Assembly: GCF_005116645.1 (NCBI RefSeq)
Contig: NZ_SWCM01000003.1
Coordinates: forward strand, 124,001-188,000
Direction of reading: 5' to 3'
Source: Desulfopila sp. IMCC35006
Lineage (GTDB): Bacteria; Desulfobacterota; Desulfobulbia; Desulfobulbales; Desulfocapsaceae
DNA length: 64,000 nucleotides
Part shown: positions 8,963 to 17,763 of the stretch, in pieces
Position numbering within the stretch: the first letter of the stretch is position 1
How the letters are laid out: each line of letters starts with the position of its first letter
The notes under the pieces: generated by a model
The model's input: the letters and a program-made list of their open reading frames with translations, nothing else
Told to the model about the DNA's origin: nothing
The model's database searches: none
Made by a program: the position numbers and the translations under genes

Positions 8963-11900
8963 TCACTCTTCCGGCTGTGTAATGGTTTCCTTCCGACGCT
9001 TCAGCCACTGCTGCAGTTTCTCCATATACAGATAAAAAACCGGGGTGACGTATAAAGTGAGCGTCTGCGAAAACAGCAGCCCGCCGACAACCGCAAGCCC
9101 CAGCGGACGGCGCGATTCGCCCCCGGCCCCGAATCCGAGAGCGATCGGCAGGCCGGCCATCAGCGCGGCCATGGTGGTCATCATGATCGGACGAAAACGG
9201 ATGACGCAGGCCTCCCGGATTGCGTCATCCGGACTTTTGCCATGCTGCTGGGCGACCACCGCGAAATCGACCATCATTATGCCGTTTTTCTTCACCAGAC
9301 CGACCAGCATAATGATGCCGACAAAGGCATAGATGGATAAATCCGTCTCAAAGAGCAGCAGCGTCAACAGCGCGCCGAAACCGGCAAACGGCAGGGCGGT
9401 CAGAATCGTCAGCGGGTGGATGAAGCTCTCGTAGAGGATGCCGAGCACAATATAGATGACAATAATCGCCAGTCCCAGCAGCCAGCCCATGCTGGCCTGG
9501 GAATCCTGGAATTGCTGGGCATTGCCCTGAAAAGAGGCACGAACGCCATCGGGCAGAACACTCGCGGTCAGTTTCTCCAGGTTCTTGACGATATCGCCGA
9601 GAGCAATATCCGGGGTGGTATTAAAAGACAGGGTCACCGATGGCAGCTGGCCGGTGTGGTTGATAGACAGGGGTCCGACCCCCTCGTGCATCCTGGCAAC
9701 AGAGGAGAGCGGCACCAGTTTTCCCTGGCTGGACCGGATGTTGAGCATACTGAGCACCGATGCATCCGCTCGATAACGCGGCAGGAATTCGAGGATCACG
9801 CTGTACTGGTCGTTGGTCCCATCGATGGTCGACACGGTCCGGTGGCCGAAGGCACTGTAGAGGGTTTCCTCAATCTGCCGCGGGGATATGCCGAGAAGCA
9901 GAGCCCGGTCCCGATCAATATCGATATTGAGTTCGGGATTTTCCAGCTGCAGGTCGCTGGAGACATCGAGCAGGCCGGGTTGCGCCTGCATGGCTTTTTC
10001 CAGTACCGTCGAGGCACTGTAGAGCTGGTCAATATCCAGCCCCTGCAAGGTTATCTGATACAGGCTGCGACTGCGGCGGCCACCGACATTGATCGGCGGG
10101 CGGTTGATCGGCATGGCCCTGATGCCGGGCACCGAATTGAGTTTGGGACGAAGTTCGGCGATCACCTCTTCCACATTCAACTCGCGCTCTGCCCGCGGTT
10201 TTAATACAATCAGCATAAATACCGTATCGGAAACATCCAGCATCAAGCGGTCAACATAAGGATCCTGCCGGGTTATTTCGGCAAGAGCCATACCGTGTTC
10301 CACCAGTGCCGGCCAGGAAATGTCCTGGGACGTTTCAGTGGAAACCAGAATCATATCCCGGTCCTCGGCGGGGATAAAACCCTTGGGAACGATATTGAAC
10401 AGGTAGACGGTGGCGCCCAGCACCATAAAAGATAAAAGCAGTGTGACCAGACGATAACGGAGCACAAAGAGCAGGCTGCGCTCGTAGAGGCCGACCAGTT
10501 TCTGATACATGCGCTCACTTGCCTGGTAGATTCGGCCATGATGGAGCAGATGCGGTTCACGCAAAAACCGGCTGCAGAGCATCGGGGTGAGGCTCAGGCT
10601 GATAAATCCGCTGACCAGTACGGCGACCCCGATGGTTACCGAAAATTCGCGAAAAAGACGGCCCATGATGCCGCCAAGAAAAAAGAGCGGTATAAATATA
10701 GCCACCAGCGATAAGGTCATGGAAATGATGGTGAAGCCAACCTCTTGTGCCCCGTCCAGCGCCGCCTGCATCCGGCTCTTGCCCATTTCCATATGACGAA
10801 CGATATTTTCCAGCATGACGATGGAATCGTCCACCACGAAACCAACCGACAGGGTCAGGGCCATCAACGACATGTTATCGAGGCTGTAGCCGAGCAGATA
10901 CATAATGCTAAAGGTGCCGACGATCGACATCGGCAGGGACATGCTGGGAATTGCGGTGGCCGAGATATTGCGGATGAACAAAAAAATCACCATGATCACC
11001 AGGGCAAGGGTGAGGAGCATGGTAAACTGGATATCGTCAACGGAGTCTTTAATGGGAATACTGCCGTCACGCAGGATGGTCAGTTTGGTCGAAGCCGGCA
11101 GGCTTTCCTCCAGTACGGGCAGGATTTTTTTCACCCCGTTGGCCACCTCCAGGGTGTTCATCCCCGTCTGTTTGTAGACCGCGAGAAAAATCGACTGTGC
11201 CTTGGTGGTGCGGGTGAAAAACCAGGCGGCATCCTGATCGTCTTCCACACTGTCGAGAACCGTGGCAATGTCCGAGAGCCTTACCGGGCGGCCATTACGT
11301 ACGGCAACGATAATATTTTTGTATTGCGCAGCCTCGGTAAGCTGGCCGTTGGCCTGCAGCGTGACCGTTCTGCGGGAACCGGTGAGCTGGCCCATCGGGC
11401 TGTTGGAGTTCTGCGCATTAATGGCAGCCGCCACTTCAGCCTCATCCAGGTCAAGCGACTTCATCACCTTTGGATCAAGCTGCACCCGGACGGCATATTT
11501 CTGGGTTCCCCGCAGCTGGACCTGCGCTACCCCGAGGACGGTGGAGAGACGCTGACTCATCGTCTGACCATATTGGTCGAGAATGGACAGTGGCAGAGTC
11601 GGGCTGCTGAGAGAAATATAGAGAATCGGAATGGCCGCAGGGTTTGCCTTGCGAAAAGATGGCGGTGACGGCATACCGTCGGGCAGCCTGCGGGCAGCAT
11701 TGGCCAGGGCTGCCTGAACATCCTGGGCGGCGGAATCGATATCGCGCTCCAGAGAAAACTGGAGGGTTATTCGCGTGTTGCCGGTGGTACTCACCGAACT
11801 CATCGAGTCGATTCCGGCGATGCTTGAGAACTCTTTCTCCAGGACGGTGGCAACCGTAGAGGCCATGGTGGCCGGACTGGCCCCCGGCAAAGAGGCAGTG

Positions 11901-12043
11901 ACGTTAATCGTCGGGAAATCGACATCGGGCAGATCACTGACCGGCAGCTGTTTATAGCCGATGAGGCCAAAGAGCATGATGCTCAGCATGGTCAGCACGG
12001 TCATTACCGGCCGACGGATAAAAATAGCCGACATGGAAATCAT
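8963..12043 (-). CDS. RND efflux permease (HAE-1/MdtBC-like)
   Basis: A 1026-residue inner-membrane proton-driven pump. It has the N-terminal helix SAIFIRRPVMTVLTMLSI, two large periplasmic loops, and the proton-relay helix with GFVVDDSIVMLENI near residue 400. The C-terminal repeat carries FVGIIMLVGLVKKNGIMMVDFA. Length and sequence (DFPTINVTASLPGASP) match the MdtB/MdtC subgroup of multidrug exporters. It is last in an operon with adaptor and outer-membrane genes; its ATG overlaps the adaptor stop by 4 bp. Only one permease is present, whereas MdtBC uses two, so it is presumably homotrimeric. Confidence 0.95.
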   Translation of the reverse strand: MISMSAIFIRRPVMTVLTMLSIMLFGLIGYKQLPVSDLPDVDFPTINVTASLPGASPATMASTVATVLEKEFSSIAGIDSMSSVSTTGNTRITLQFSLERDIDSAAQDVQAALANAARRLPDGMPSPPSFRKANPAAIPILYISLSSPTLPLSILDQYGQTMSQRLSTVLGVAQVQLRGTQKYAVRVQLDPKVMKSLDLDEAEVAAAINAQNSNSPMGQLTGSRRTVTLQANGQLTEAAQYKNIIVAVRNGRPVRLSDIATVLDSVEDDQDAAWFFTRTTKAQSIFLAVYKQTGMNTLEVANGVKKILPVLEESLPASTKLTILRDGSIPIKDSVDDIQFTMLLTLALVIMVIFLFIRNISATAIPSMSLPMSIVGTFSIMYLLGYSLDNMSLMALTLSVGFVVDDSIVMLENIVRHMEMGKSRMQAALDGAQEVGFTIISMTLSLVAIFIPLFFLGGIMGRLFREFSVTIGVAVLVSGFISLSLTPMLCSRFLREPHLLHHGRIYQASERMYQKLVGLYERSLLFVLRYRLVTLLLSFMVLGATVYLFNIVPKGFIPAEDRDMILVSTETSQDISWPALVEHGMALAEITRQDPYVDRLMLDVSDTVFMLIVLKPRAERELNVEEVIAELRPKLNSVPGIRAMPINRPPINVGGRRSRSLYQITLQGLDIDQLYSASTVLEKAMQAQPGLLDVSSDLQLENPELNIDIDRDRALLLGISPRQIEETLYSAFGHRTVSTIDGTNDQYSVILEFLPRYRADASVLSMLNIRSSQGKLVPLSSVARMHEGVGPLSINHTGQLPSVTLSFNTTPDIALGDIVKNLEKLTASVLPDGVRASFQGNAQQFQDSQASMGWLLGLAIIVIYIVLGILYESFIHPLTILTALPFAGFGALLTLLLFETDLSIYAFVGIIMLVGLVKKNGIMMVDFAVVAQQHGKSPDDAIREACVIRFRPIMMTTMAALMAGLPIALGFGAGGESRRPLGLAVVGGLLFSQTLTLYVTPVFYLYMEKLQQWLKRRKETITQPEE

Positions 12044-13254
12044 GATTTTCCCTGTCCCTCTCTTTTGCCGGATGTATGCTCCTTGGAATTCTCTGACACC
12101 TGACGCTTCCGGTCCTGCACTTTTGTTCCGTCGGTGAGCTGCAGCTGGCCTTCGGTAACAACCTTTTCGCCGCCAACCAGACCTTTCTCGACGACCGTCT
12201 CTTTATCCACGATCATCGCCGTGGTGACCGGCCGGTCTTCCACCGTCATGTCATCGTGCACGACATAGATATGGGCACCGTCCTGCCGGACCTGGATGGC
12301 CTGGCTGGGAACGACAACTGCTCCGGGACGCGTGGTGAGAACCAGTTGGACGTCGACAAACTGGCCGGGCCAGAGATCCTGACCGATATTGGCAAAAGTC
12401 GCTTTCAACAGCACGGTTCCGGTACTGGAATCAATCCGGTTATCGAAAAAAGAAAAGGCCCCCGTGAGAGGGTCTCCTTTTACACCGGGAAGCTGCACCT
12501 GCAGGCTTTCTGCCGCCTGATATTTTTTTATCTCCGGAAGATTTTTGGCCGGAACGGTAAAAGAAACCTTGATGGGAGTGATCTGGTTGAGAGTCACCAT
12601 GGCGGTATCGCCGTTGGCCTTGATCAGGTTGCCGGCAGTGACCAGAAGCTCCCCGGTTCGGCCGTCAATAGGCGCGACAATGGAACAGAATTCAAGCTGC
12701 AGACGACTGTTTTCCACCGCAGCTTCATCCGCCTGTACCGTCGCGCCCAGGGTGGCGACTCTGGTTGCCGCCGTATCCTCCTGCTCGCTGGAGACATATC
12801 CTTTGCCGGCAGCCAGACTATAGCGTTTCTGCTCCTTTCGGGCATTTTCCAGTTCCGCCCGGTCCCTCGCCAGGGTACCCCGGGCCTGATTGAGCTGGGC
12901 AATAAAAGGCCGCTCGTCCAGGGTGAAAAGGAGGTCGCCTTTTTTAACGTCGTCACCCTCTTGAAAGTGGACCTTTTTCAGGATACCGGTAATCTGCGAT
13001 TTTATCGCCACCGTTGCAAAAGGTTCGACAGTGCCGATGGCGCTGAGCGCCACGGGGACATTCTTCACTGCACTGAGACCGATAGTCACCGGCATGGCTT
13101 TTTTGGGGCGATCGGCCTTTTCGCGGTGTTTTCCTTTATGTTCCAGGCATCCAGCAAGAAGAAACAGCAGACAAACAACAATCAGGGCAAGGGGTATACA
13201 TCGGCCACCGGCAGTTCCGGATCGGGCAAGGAAGGAGCGTATCAGATGGTTCAT
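12040..13254 (-). CDS. RND efflux periplasmic adaptor (membrane fusion lipoprotein)
   Basis: A 404-residue HlyD/MdtA-type adaptor. The lipobox LLAGC at about residues 32-36 predicts a lipid-anchored periplasmic protein. Barrel-sandwich segments IKSQITGILKKVHFQEGDDV and SIVAPIDGRTGELLVTAGN flank a coiled coil of about 60 residues (alpha-hairpin). The tail has the membrane-proximal domain (VVPSQAIQVRQDGAHIYVV). It would bridge the permease and the NodT-type channel encoded on either side. The gap to the upstream NodT gene is 5 bp. Confidence 0.94.
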   Translation of the reverse strand: MNHLIRSFLARSGTAGGRCIPLALIVVCLLFLLAGCLEHKGKHREKADRPKKAMPVTIGLSAVKNVPVALSAIGTVEPFATVAIKSQITGILKKVHFQEGDDVKKGDLLFTLDERPFIAQLNQARGTLARDRAELENARKEQKRYSLAAGKGYVSSEQEDTAATRVATLGATVQADEAAVENSRLQLEFCSIVAPIDGRTGELLVTAGNLIKANGDTAMVTLNQITPIKVSFTVPAKNLPEIKKYQAAESLQVQLPGVKGDPLTGAFSFFDNRIDSSTGTVLLKATFANIGQDLWPGQFVDVQLVLTTRPGAVVVPSQAIQVRQDGAHIYVVHDDMTVEDRPVTTAMIVDKETVVEKGLVGGEKVVTEGQLQLTDGTKVQDRKRQVSENSKEHTSGKREGQGKS

Positions 13255-13259
13255 ATCGT

Positions 13260-14777
13260 TTATCGGACGGGGAAAGGTTGTCTCACCATAGAGGCAGAAC
13301 CCATATCGGTTCCAGAAACTGTTTTATCAGGACCACGGTCCTGCCAGCCGCCACCCATGGCTTTGAAAATGGCCACCATGGCAAGAGCCAGGCGCTGATT
13401 GCTTTGCACCAGCTGGTCCTCAGACTGATAGAGGGCTCGCTCGCTTGTCAGGACATTGAGAAAGTCGGCAAGGCCGGTTTCGTAGAGGCCATTGGAGATC
13501 CGTACCGCCCTTTGCCCGGAAGCGACGGCTGCACGGAGAATATTCGTGGTGCTCTTTTCTTTGGCAAAAGCAACGAGACCATTTTCTACCTCAGTGAGCG
13601 CAGTGAGTACTGCCTGTTCATAGACGGCCAGGGCTGCATCGCGGCGGGCCTTGTTTATTTCGATCCCGGCACGGGCTTTCCCCTGGTCAAAAATGTTCAG
13701 ATTGAGAGCCGGACCAAGCGACCAGTAGCGACTCCCCGAGGCGACAAGCTCAGACAGGTTGCGGCTCTCTAGCCCCAGCATCCCGGTGAGCGAAAATTTG
13801 GGAAAAAGTTCAGCAGTGGACACACCGATCGCAGCGGTGGCGGCGGCGATCCGGCGCTCGGCTGAGCGGATGTCGGGGCGCAGCCTGAGCAGCTCGGACG
13901 GAAGATCAATCTGGAGCAGCGGGGGGATGGGAGGAATATCCGCCGACGGGGTCAGCTCAGTGACTAAATTCTCCGGCGTTTGTCCAAGAAGCAGAGCCAA
14001 CTGATGCATGAACTGCCGGACCGAGGTTTCCAGGGCAGGCACCTGCGCTCTGATCAGTGACAACTGGGTCTCGGCCTGGACCAGGTCAAGTTCGTTGCCG
14101 AGTCCTATCTCAAAACGCCCCCTGACCAGCTCGACCGTCTTCTGCTGGCTGGCGATGTTGCGCCGGGTGGTCGCAAGTCGCATCTGTTGACCGCGCAGCT
14201 CGATATAATTCCTCACCACCTCGGCCTGCAGAGAGACCTGGACATCACGCAAATCCTCCTGGCTTGCGGCAAGGCTGGCGTCTGCCGCTTCAGTGGAACG
14301 ACGAACCCCACCGAAAATATCCAGCTCCCAGCCGGCATCAAAACCAAGCTGAAACAGGTCCTGACTTTTACCCGATGCAGAGCTGTTGTCACTGCTCCGA
14401 CTGTGGCTTGCTGCCGCACCACCGGTGATCGATCCGGTTGCACCGGCTATGCTGCGCTGGGCCCGGGCTTCCCGGATGTTCGCCTCGGCAATTCTCAGAG
14501 TATTATTGGAGGCGACAGCCCTTACCACCAGTGTGTTGAGCAGCGGGTCGCCAAACAGCGTCCACCACTGAGCTGCCTGTCCGCCGGCCGGTTGAGTAAA
14601 ATCGGCACCACGTACCTGCCATTGCCCCGGCATATGCGTTGCCGGAGGCTCATAGTCAGGCCCAACCGGTGCACAGGCGGCGAGAACAACAAGGCAGAAG
14701 AAAACCATGGCCAATCTGCCATAGCGCCATGGACTGCGTGCCCCGTGTCTTTGTGAAGGAGAAATCTGATTCTTCAA
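13260..14777 (-). CDS. RND efflux outer-membrane lipoprotein (NodT family)
   Basis: A 505-residue TolC-class channel of the NodT lipoprotein group. The export signal ends in VVLAACAPVGPDYEPP, with a lipobox cysteine near residue 35 and the family PDYEPP turn. Two homologous outer-membrane-factor repeats follow, with LRPDIRSAERRIAAATA around residues 300-316 as a characteristic stretch. It is the first gene of the three-gene efflux operon, so the 161 bp upstream should hold the promoter; no operator was recognised and no regulator gene is adjacent. Confidence 0.94.
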   Translation of the reverse strand: MKNQISPSQRHGARSPWRYGRLAMVFFCLVVLAACAPVGPDYEPPATHMPGQWQVRGADFTQPAGGQAAQWWTLFGDPLLNTLVVRAVASNNTLRIAEANIREARAQRSIAGATGSITGGAAASHSRSSDNSSASGKSQDLFQLGFDAGWELDIFGGVRRSTEAADASLAASQEDLRDVQVSLQAEVVRNYIELRGQQMRLATTRRNIASQQKTVELVRGRFEIGLGNELDLVQAETQLSLIRAQVPALETSVRQFMHQLALLLGQTPENLVTELTPSADIPPIPPLLQIDLPSELLRLRPDIRSAERRIAAATAAIGVSTAELFPKFSLTGMLGLESRNLSELVASGSRYWSLGPALNLNIFDQGKARAGIEINKARRDAALAVYEQAVLTALTEVENGLVAFAKEKSTTNILRAAVASGQRAVRISNGLYETGLADFLNVLTSERALYQSEDQLVQSNQRLALAMVAIFKAMGGGWQDRGPDKTVSGTDMGSASMVRQPFPVR

Positions 14778-14938
14778 AGGATCCAGCTTTTTGAACTGCT
14801 TATATAGGGAGATGCCAGTATTTGGTTTGTAATAGTAGTATACTCAGTTGCTCGATTCCAGTACAGATAATCAATTTCAGCAGGCCCACTTTTTTTAAAT
14901 GCCTCTTGTGGTGCTCTTTGTACTCCCCCTTTTGCGGG

Positions 14939-15622
14939 CTATAAGTTCAGTTCCCCCAGCTGGCCCATTTGTCCTAAAATCCAGTGGATCCGGCCTTTAA
15001 TATAAGGACTTGGCGGATTAGCGCTGTACTCGCGAGGATTAGGCAGGACCGCAGCAATCGCTGCAGCCTGTGTTTTTGAGAGATTTCGGGCATCTTTTTG
15101 AAAATAATGTCGGGAAGCCGCTTGCGCGCCATATATTCCGTTGCCCATCTCTATGCTGTTCAGATACACCTCAAGAATACGCTGTTTACTCCAGACAATC
15201 TCAATGAGGATGGTAAAATACACCTCAAGCCCCTTGCGAATCCAGCTCCTGCCCGGCCAGAGAAATACATTTTTTGCCGTTTGCTGTGAGATGGTACTGG
15301 CTCCGCGCAGGCGTCTTCCTCTCTTTTTCGAGGCTTCCACCGAACGTTCAATCGCTTTGATATCCACACCGAAATGATTCATAAAATTCTGGTCCTCGCT
15401 GCAGATCACCGCCAGGGCCAGGTTTTTCGAAATGGCATCCATAGAAACCCAGGAATGTTTCAATCGCAGCTCTTGACCTGCCAGCACCTGTTCGACGGAA
15501 CGGATCAGCATGAGTGGCGTAACAGGAACAGGCATGAACCGGAACAAGACAACAAAAAAGAAGGTCGAGCCAAAAAAACAGATGGCGGCTTTCCACAAAA
15601 ATCGAGATATTTTATTGCTCAC
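14939..15622 (-). CDS. mtgA: Monofunctional biosynthetic peptidoglycan transglycosylase
   Basis: A GT51 enzyme that polymerises lipid II into glycan strands at the inner membrane. A single N-terminal membrane helix (FLWKAAICFFGSTFFFVVLF) precedes the catalytic domain. The signature SEDQNFMNHFGVD holds the catalytic glutamate, followed by RGASTISQQTAKNVFLWPGR and EVYLNSIEMGNGIYGAQAA, all typical of MtgA; no transpeptidase domain follows. I chose GTG at 15622 because GGAAAG lies just upstream and the membrane helix follows directly. A TTG at 15706 would extend it by 28 residues and overlap the HDOD stop, but lacks a ribosome site. Confidence 0.9.
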   Translation of the reverse strand: MSNKISRFLWKAAICFFGSTFFFVVLFRFMPVPVTPLMLIRSVEQVLAGQELRLKHSWVSMDAISKNLALAVICSEDQNFMNHFGVDIKAIERSVEASKKRGRRLRGASTISQQTAKNVFLWPGRSWIRKGLEVYFTILIEIVWSKQRILEVYLNSIEMGNGIYGAQAASRHYFQKDARNLSKTQAAAIAAVLPNPREYSANPPSPYIKGRIHWILGQMGQLGELNL

Positions 15623-15702
15623 CTGCTTTCCTGTCTTGTTTCGCAGACTCTCTTTATGTCCGGCAGACCTGACAACACGGAATCGCCCTCGCCTTTCCTT
15701 CC

Positions 15703-16590
15703 TCAATGGAAAAACGCTTCGTTCAGCGCACTGCCCTGTTCATGGTTGTTTACCAACCAGTGAAACCATCCGGTTATTGCTGCATCTTCCAAAGATCGAC
15801 CAAAATCAGACCACTGCGATTGCACATCAGGCAAAGAGGTATGTACTACCGCGAGGATATCATCGTCTTCCATCAATTCCCGGTTGCAGCAATAAAATGA
15901 GAACAGATCGGCCAGCTGGATAACATGCGCAAGGATTTTTTCCTTTACCGCTTCTTCAGGCCGGTGGTGATAGGCAACCGCGGTAATTAAATTTTCCGGG
16001 AAATACCATTTTTTCAGCAACTGCCCACCTAACATATCGTGGGTAAAAGAAAACATCTGCAGCTCATCGTACAGCGTCTGCTCATTGCTCAATCCGGCCA
16101 TCCAGCGTTCGGGGCCATAGTCTTCGGCGAAAGTCTGCAGCATGATCAGTTTGCCGATATCATGAATAAGACCGCCCATAAAGGCTATTTCAGGGACAAT
16201 ATGCAGATCCTGGGCGATAATCCTGGCGGCCATTGCGCACGCGAAGGAATGCGTCCAGAATCGATCGACAAAGGGTTTATGCTGTCTGGCCAATTTGCTG
16301 AACGAATTAATCAACGCTTTGGTCAGGGCAATTCGCTGTACTTCGTTGAAGCCCAGAATCACGACAGCCATCTTGAGGGAATCGACCTTCTGGGGACGCC
16401 CGAACAGAACGGAATTGGCGATCTTAAGAACCGTCAGGCACAGAGACTGGTCTGAATGAATGGTGTCGACAACCTCTTTTACCGAACAACCAGGGTCATT
16501 GGTGACTTTCATCAATCTGATCACCGTCATCGGCAGAACCGGAAATGAGTCGATATACTGTTTGATCAGCGCAGATTTGGAAGTTTTCAT
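15703..16590 (-). CDS. HDOD domain protein
   Basis: A 295-residue signalling protein made almost wholly of one HDOD domain (related to HD hydrolases but usually catalytically silent). It starts with DSFPVLPMTVIRLMKVTNDP and continues with VVILGFNEVQRIALTKALIN. It keeps a FMGGLIHDIGKLIML segment, so an HD pair is present. It is about two-thirds identical by eye to the protein encoded at 20105-20989. HDOD proteins commonly work with cyclic-di-GMP or two-component outputs, and a GGDEF-EAL gene lies 1.2 kb upstream. The mtgA gene follows downstream. The target is not known. Confidence 0.9.
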   Translation of the reverse strand: MKTSKSALIKQYIDSFPVLPMTVIRLMKVTNDPGCSVKEVVDTIHSDQSLCLTVLKIANSVLFGRPQKVDSLKMAVVILGFNEVQRIALTKALINSFSKLARQHKPFVDRFWTHSFACAMAARIIAQDLHIVPEIAFMGGLIHDIGKLIMLQTFAEDYGPERWMAGLSNEQTLYDELQMFSFTHDMLGGQLLKKWYFPENLITAVAYHHRPEEAVKEKILAHVIQLADLFSFYCCNRELMEDDDILAVVHTSLPDVQSQWSDFGRSLEDAAITGWFHWLVNNHEQGSALNEAFFH

Positions 16591-16771
16591 GTGCCGGCTG
16601 GTTAAAAGAAGGTTCCTCTTACCCGGATACGCCCTGCAGGTACCATAGGGATCACCTTGTCAACTACAGAATTTTACACCACCTTCAGTATATAGACTAG
16701 GAGAATTATCTCCCTTTTTCCGCGCCGCCAGGAAAAAGAATACTCCGAGGCAATCTGTGGCCTGTAAACTC

Positions 16772-17434
16772 TCAGGCTGCCCGTCGGCTTGGCGGGGAGT
16801 GGGGAAGCACAGGTTTTGTCGGTGGAAGTTCATGATCACTCGGCCTGCCGGATAAATCAGCACCGGATAATTCAAGCATTATGCCAACCTTGAGCAGGGC
16901 GTCCCGCAATGCCATGTTTATCGGCATGCGCACTGTCCCGAGACCGGGATGCAAAGCAGTTATACGCAAACCCGAATCAACAAAAAGAGGCAGCGGTGCG
17001 TGTGGATCGGCAAGTTCGATTTCGCGGCTGCCGGCACTGTTTTTTTCCTTCATTACCCGACACATTGCCAGCCGGGCAATCCCCTGCCTGTCACGGTTTC
17101 CGGCAAATCCGAAGAGTCGGCAAACCACGGCCCTGTATTTATATTGGGTACATCCCCAGAAACCGGCGTCCGTCATATCGGGACGATACAGGATACACCG
17201 CTTGTCATGGCCATTTTTCTCAAGCCGTTTCAGAATAAATTCCGCCTGCAGGGTGCGAAACAACTCGAATGCCAGAGGAATACACTCCAGCACCGTTGCC
17301 TCCACCTTTTCCGACAGACAGCAATGGCCGCAGCCGTCCGGACAGGAAAGTCCGGTCCGGGAAGCAAATTGGGCCACAGCCATATCCAACACCCGATACA
17401 CCTCGAGAACCTCGAACTCCAACTGCTGCAGCAT
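16772..17434 (-). CDS. YkgJ-type cysteine-cluster protein
   Basis: A 220-residue protein with CPDGCGHCCLSEKVEATVLE at about residues 31-50, the CxxxCxxCC cluster of the YkgJ (Fe-S/zinc, UPF0153) family, and later cysteines in KRCILY, GCTQYKY and VVCRLFGF. The family binds a metal or Fe-S cluster but has no settled function. The last 25 residues are proline- and serine-rich and non-conserved in appearance. It is an isolated minus-strand gene between the HDOD and GGDEF-EAL genes. Confidence 0.82.
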   Translation of the reverse strand: MLQQLEFEVLEVYRVLDMAVAQFASRTGLSCPDGCGHCCLSEKVEATVLECIPLAFELFRTLQAEFILKRLEKNGHDKRCILYRPDMTDAGFWGCTQYKYRAVVCRLFGFAGNRDRQGIARLAMCRVMKEKNSAGSREIELADPHAPLPLFVDSGLRITALHPGLGTVRMPINMALRDALLKVGIMLELSGADLSGRPSDHELPPTKPVLPHSPPSRRAA

Positions 17435-17763
17435 AAGAACAGCGCGATCGCCTGTGAATTTTTGAAAAAACCCCGAAGATCCAAGTTCGTGGCAGAATAT
17501 TTCCTCACTTGTTGCAAGAAAACAATCCAGCCAGGATACTTACGCCGGCTCTATCATAGCTTACCGGGGTTCGGGAAAGAATAAATGAAACGCTCTATCA
17601 GTGAAGGCTCAGATACTTAAATGATTGCAAAAAATAATGCAATATCGATCTCGATCATCCAATAAATTTTCAGATATCGCCCAGGGGCAAACAAAAAGCC
17701 ATATCGCCCCTTACAGCTGCAAATGCCTGCCAGGAGCCACAGGACACAAATGACGCATAGCGG
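17435..17763 (-). other. 329-bp region without a recognised gene
   Basis: This is the upstream region of the YkgJ-type gene and the downstream region of the GGDEF-EAL gene. I see no convincing frame, RNA gene or strong hairpin. It is moderately AT-rich near 17580-17680, which would suit a promoter, but no clear -35/-10 pair stands out. Confidence 0.5.

Noticed and set aside
9416-10204. 262-codon plus-strand frame within the RND permease gene
   Set aside because: Antisense shadow of a strongly conserved gene; no domain or ribosome site.
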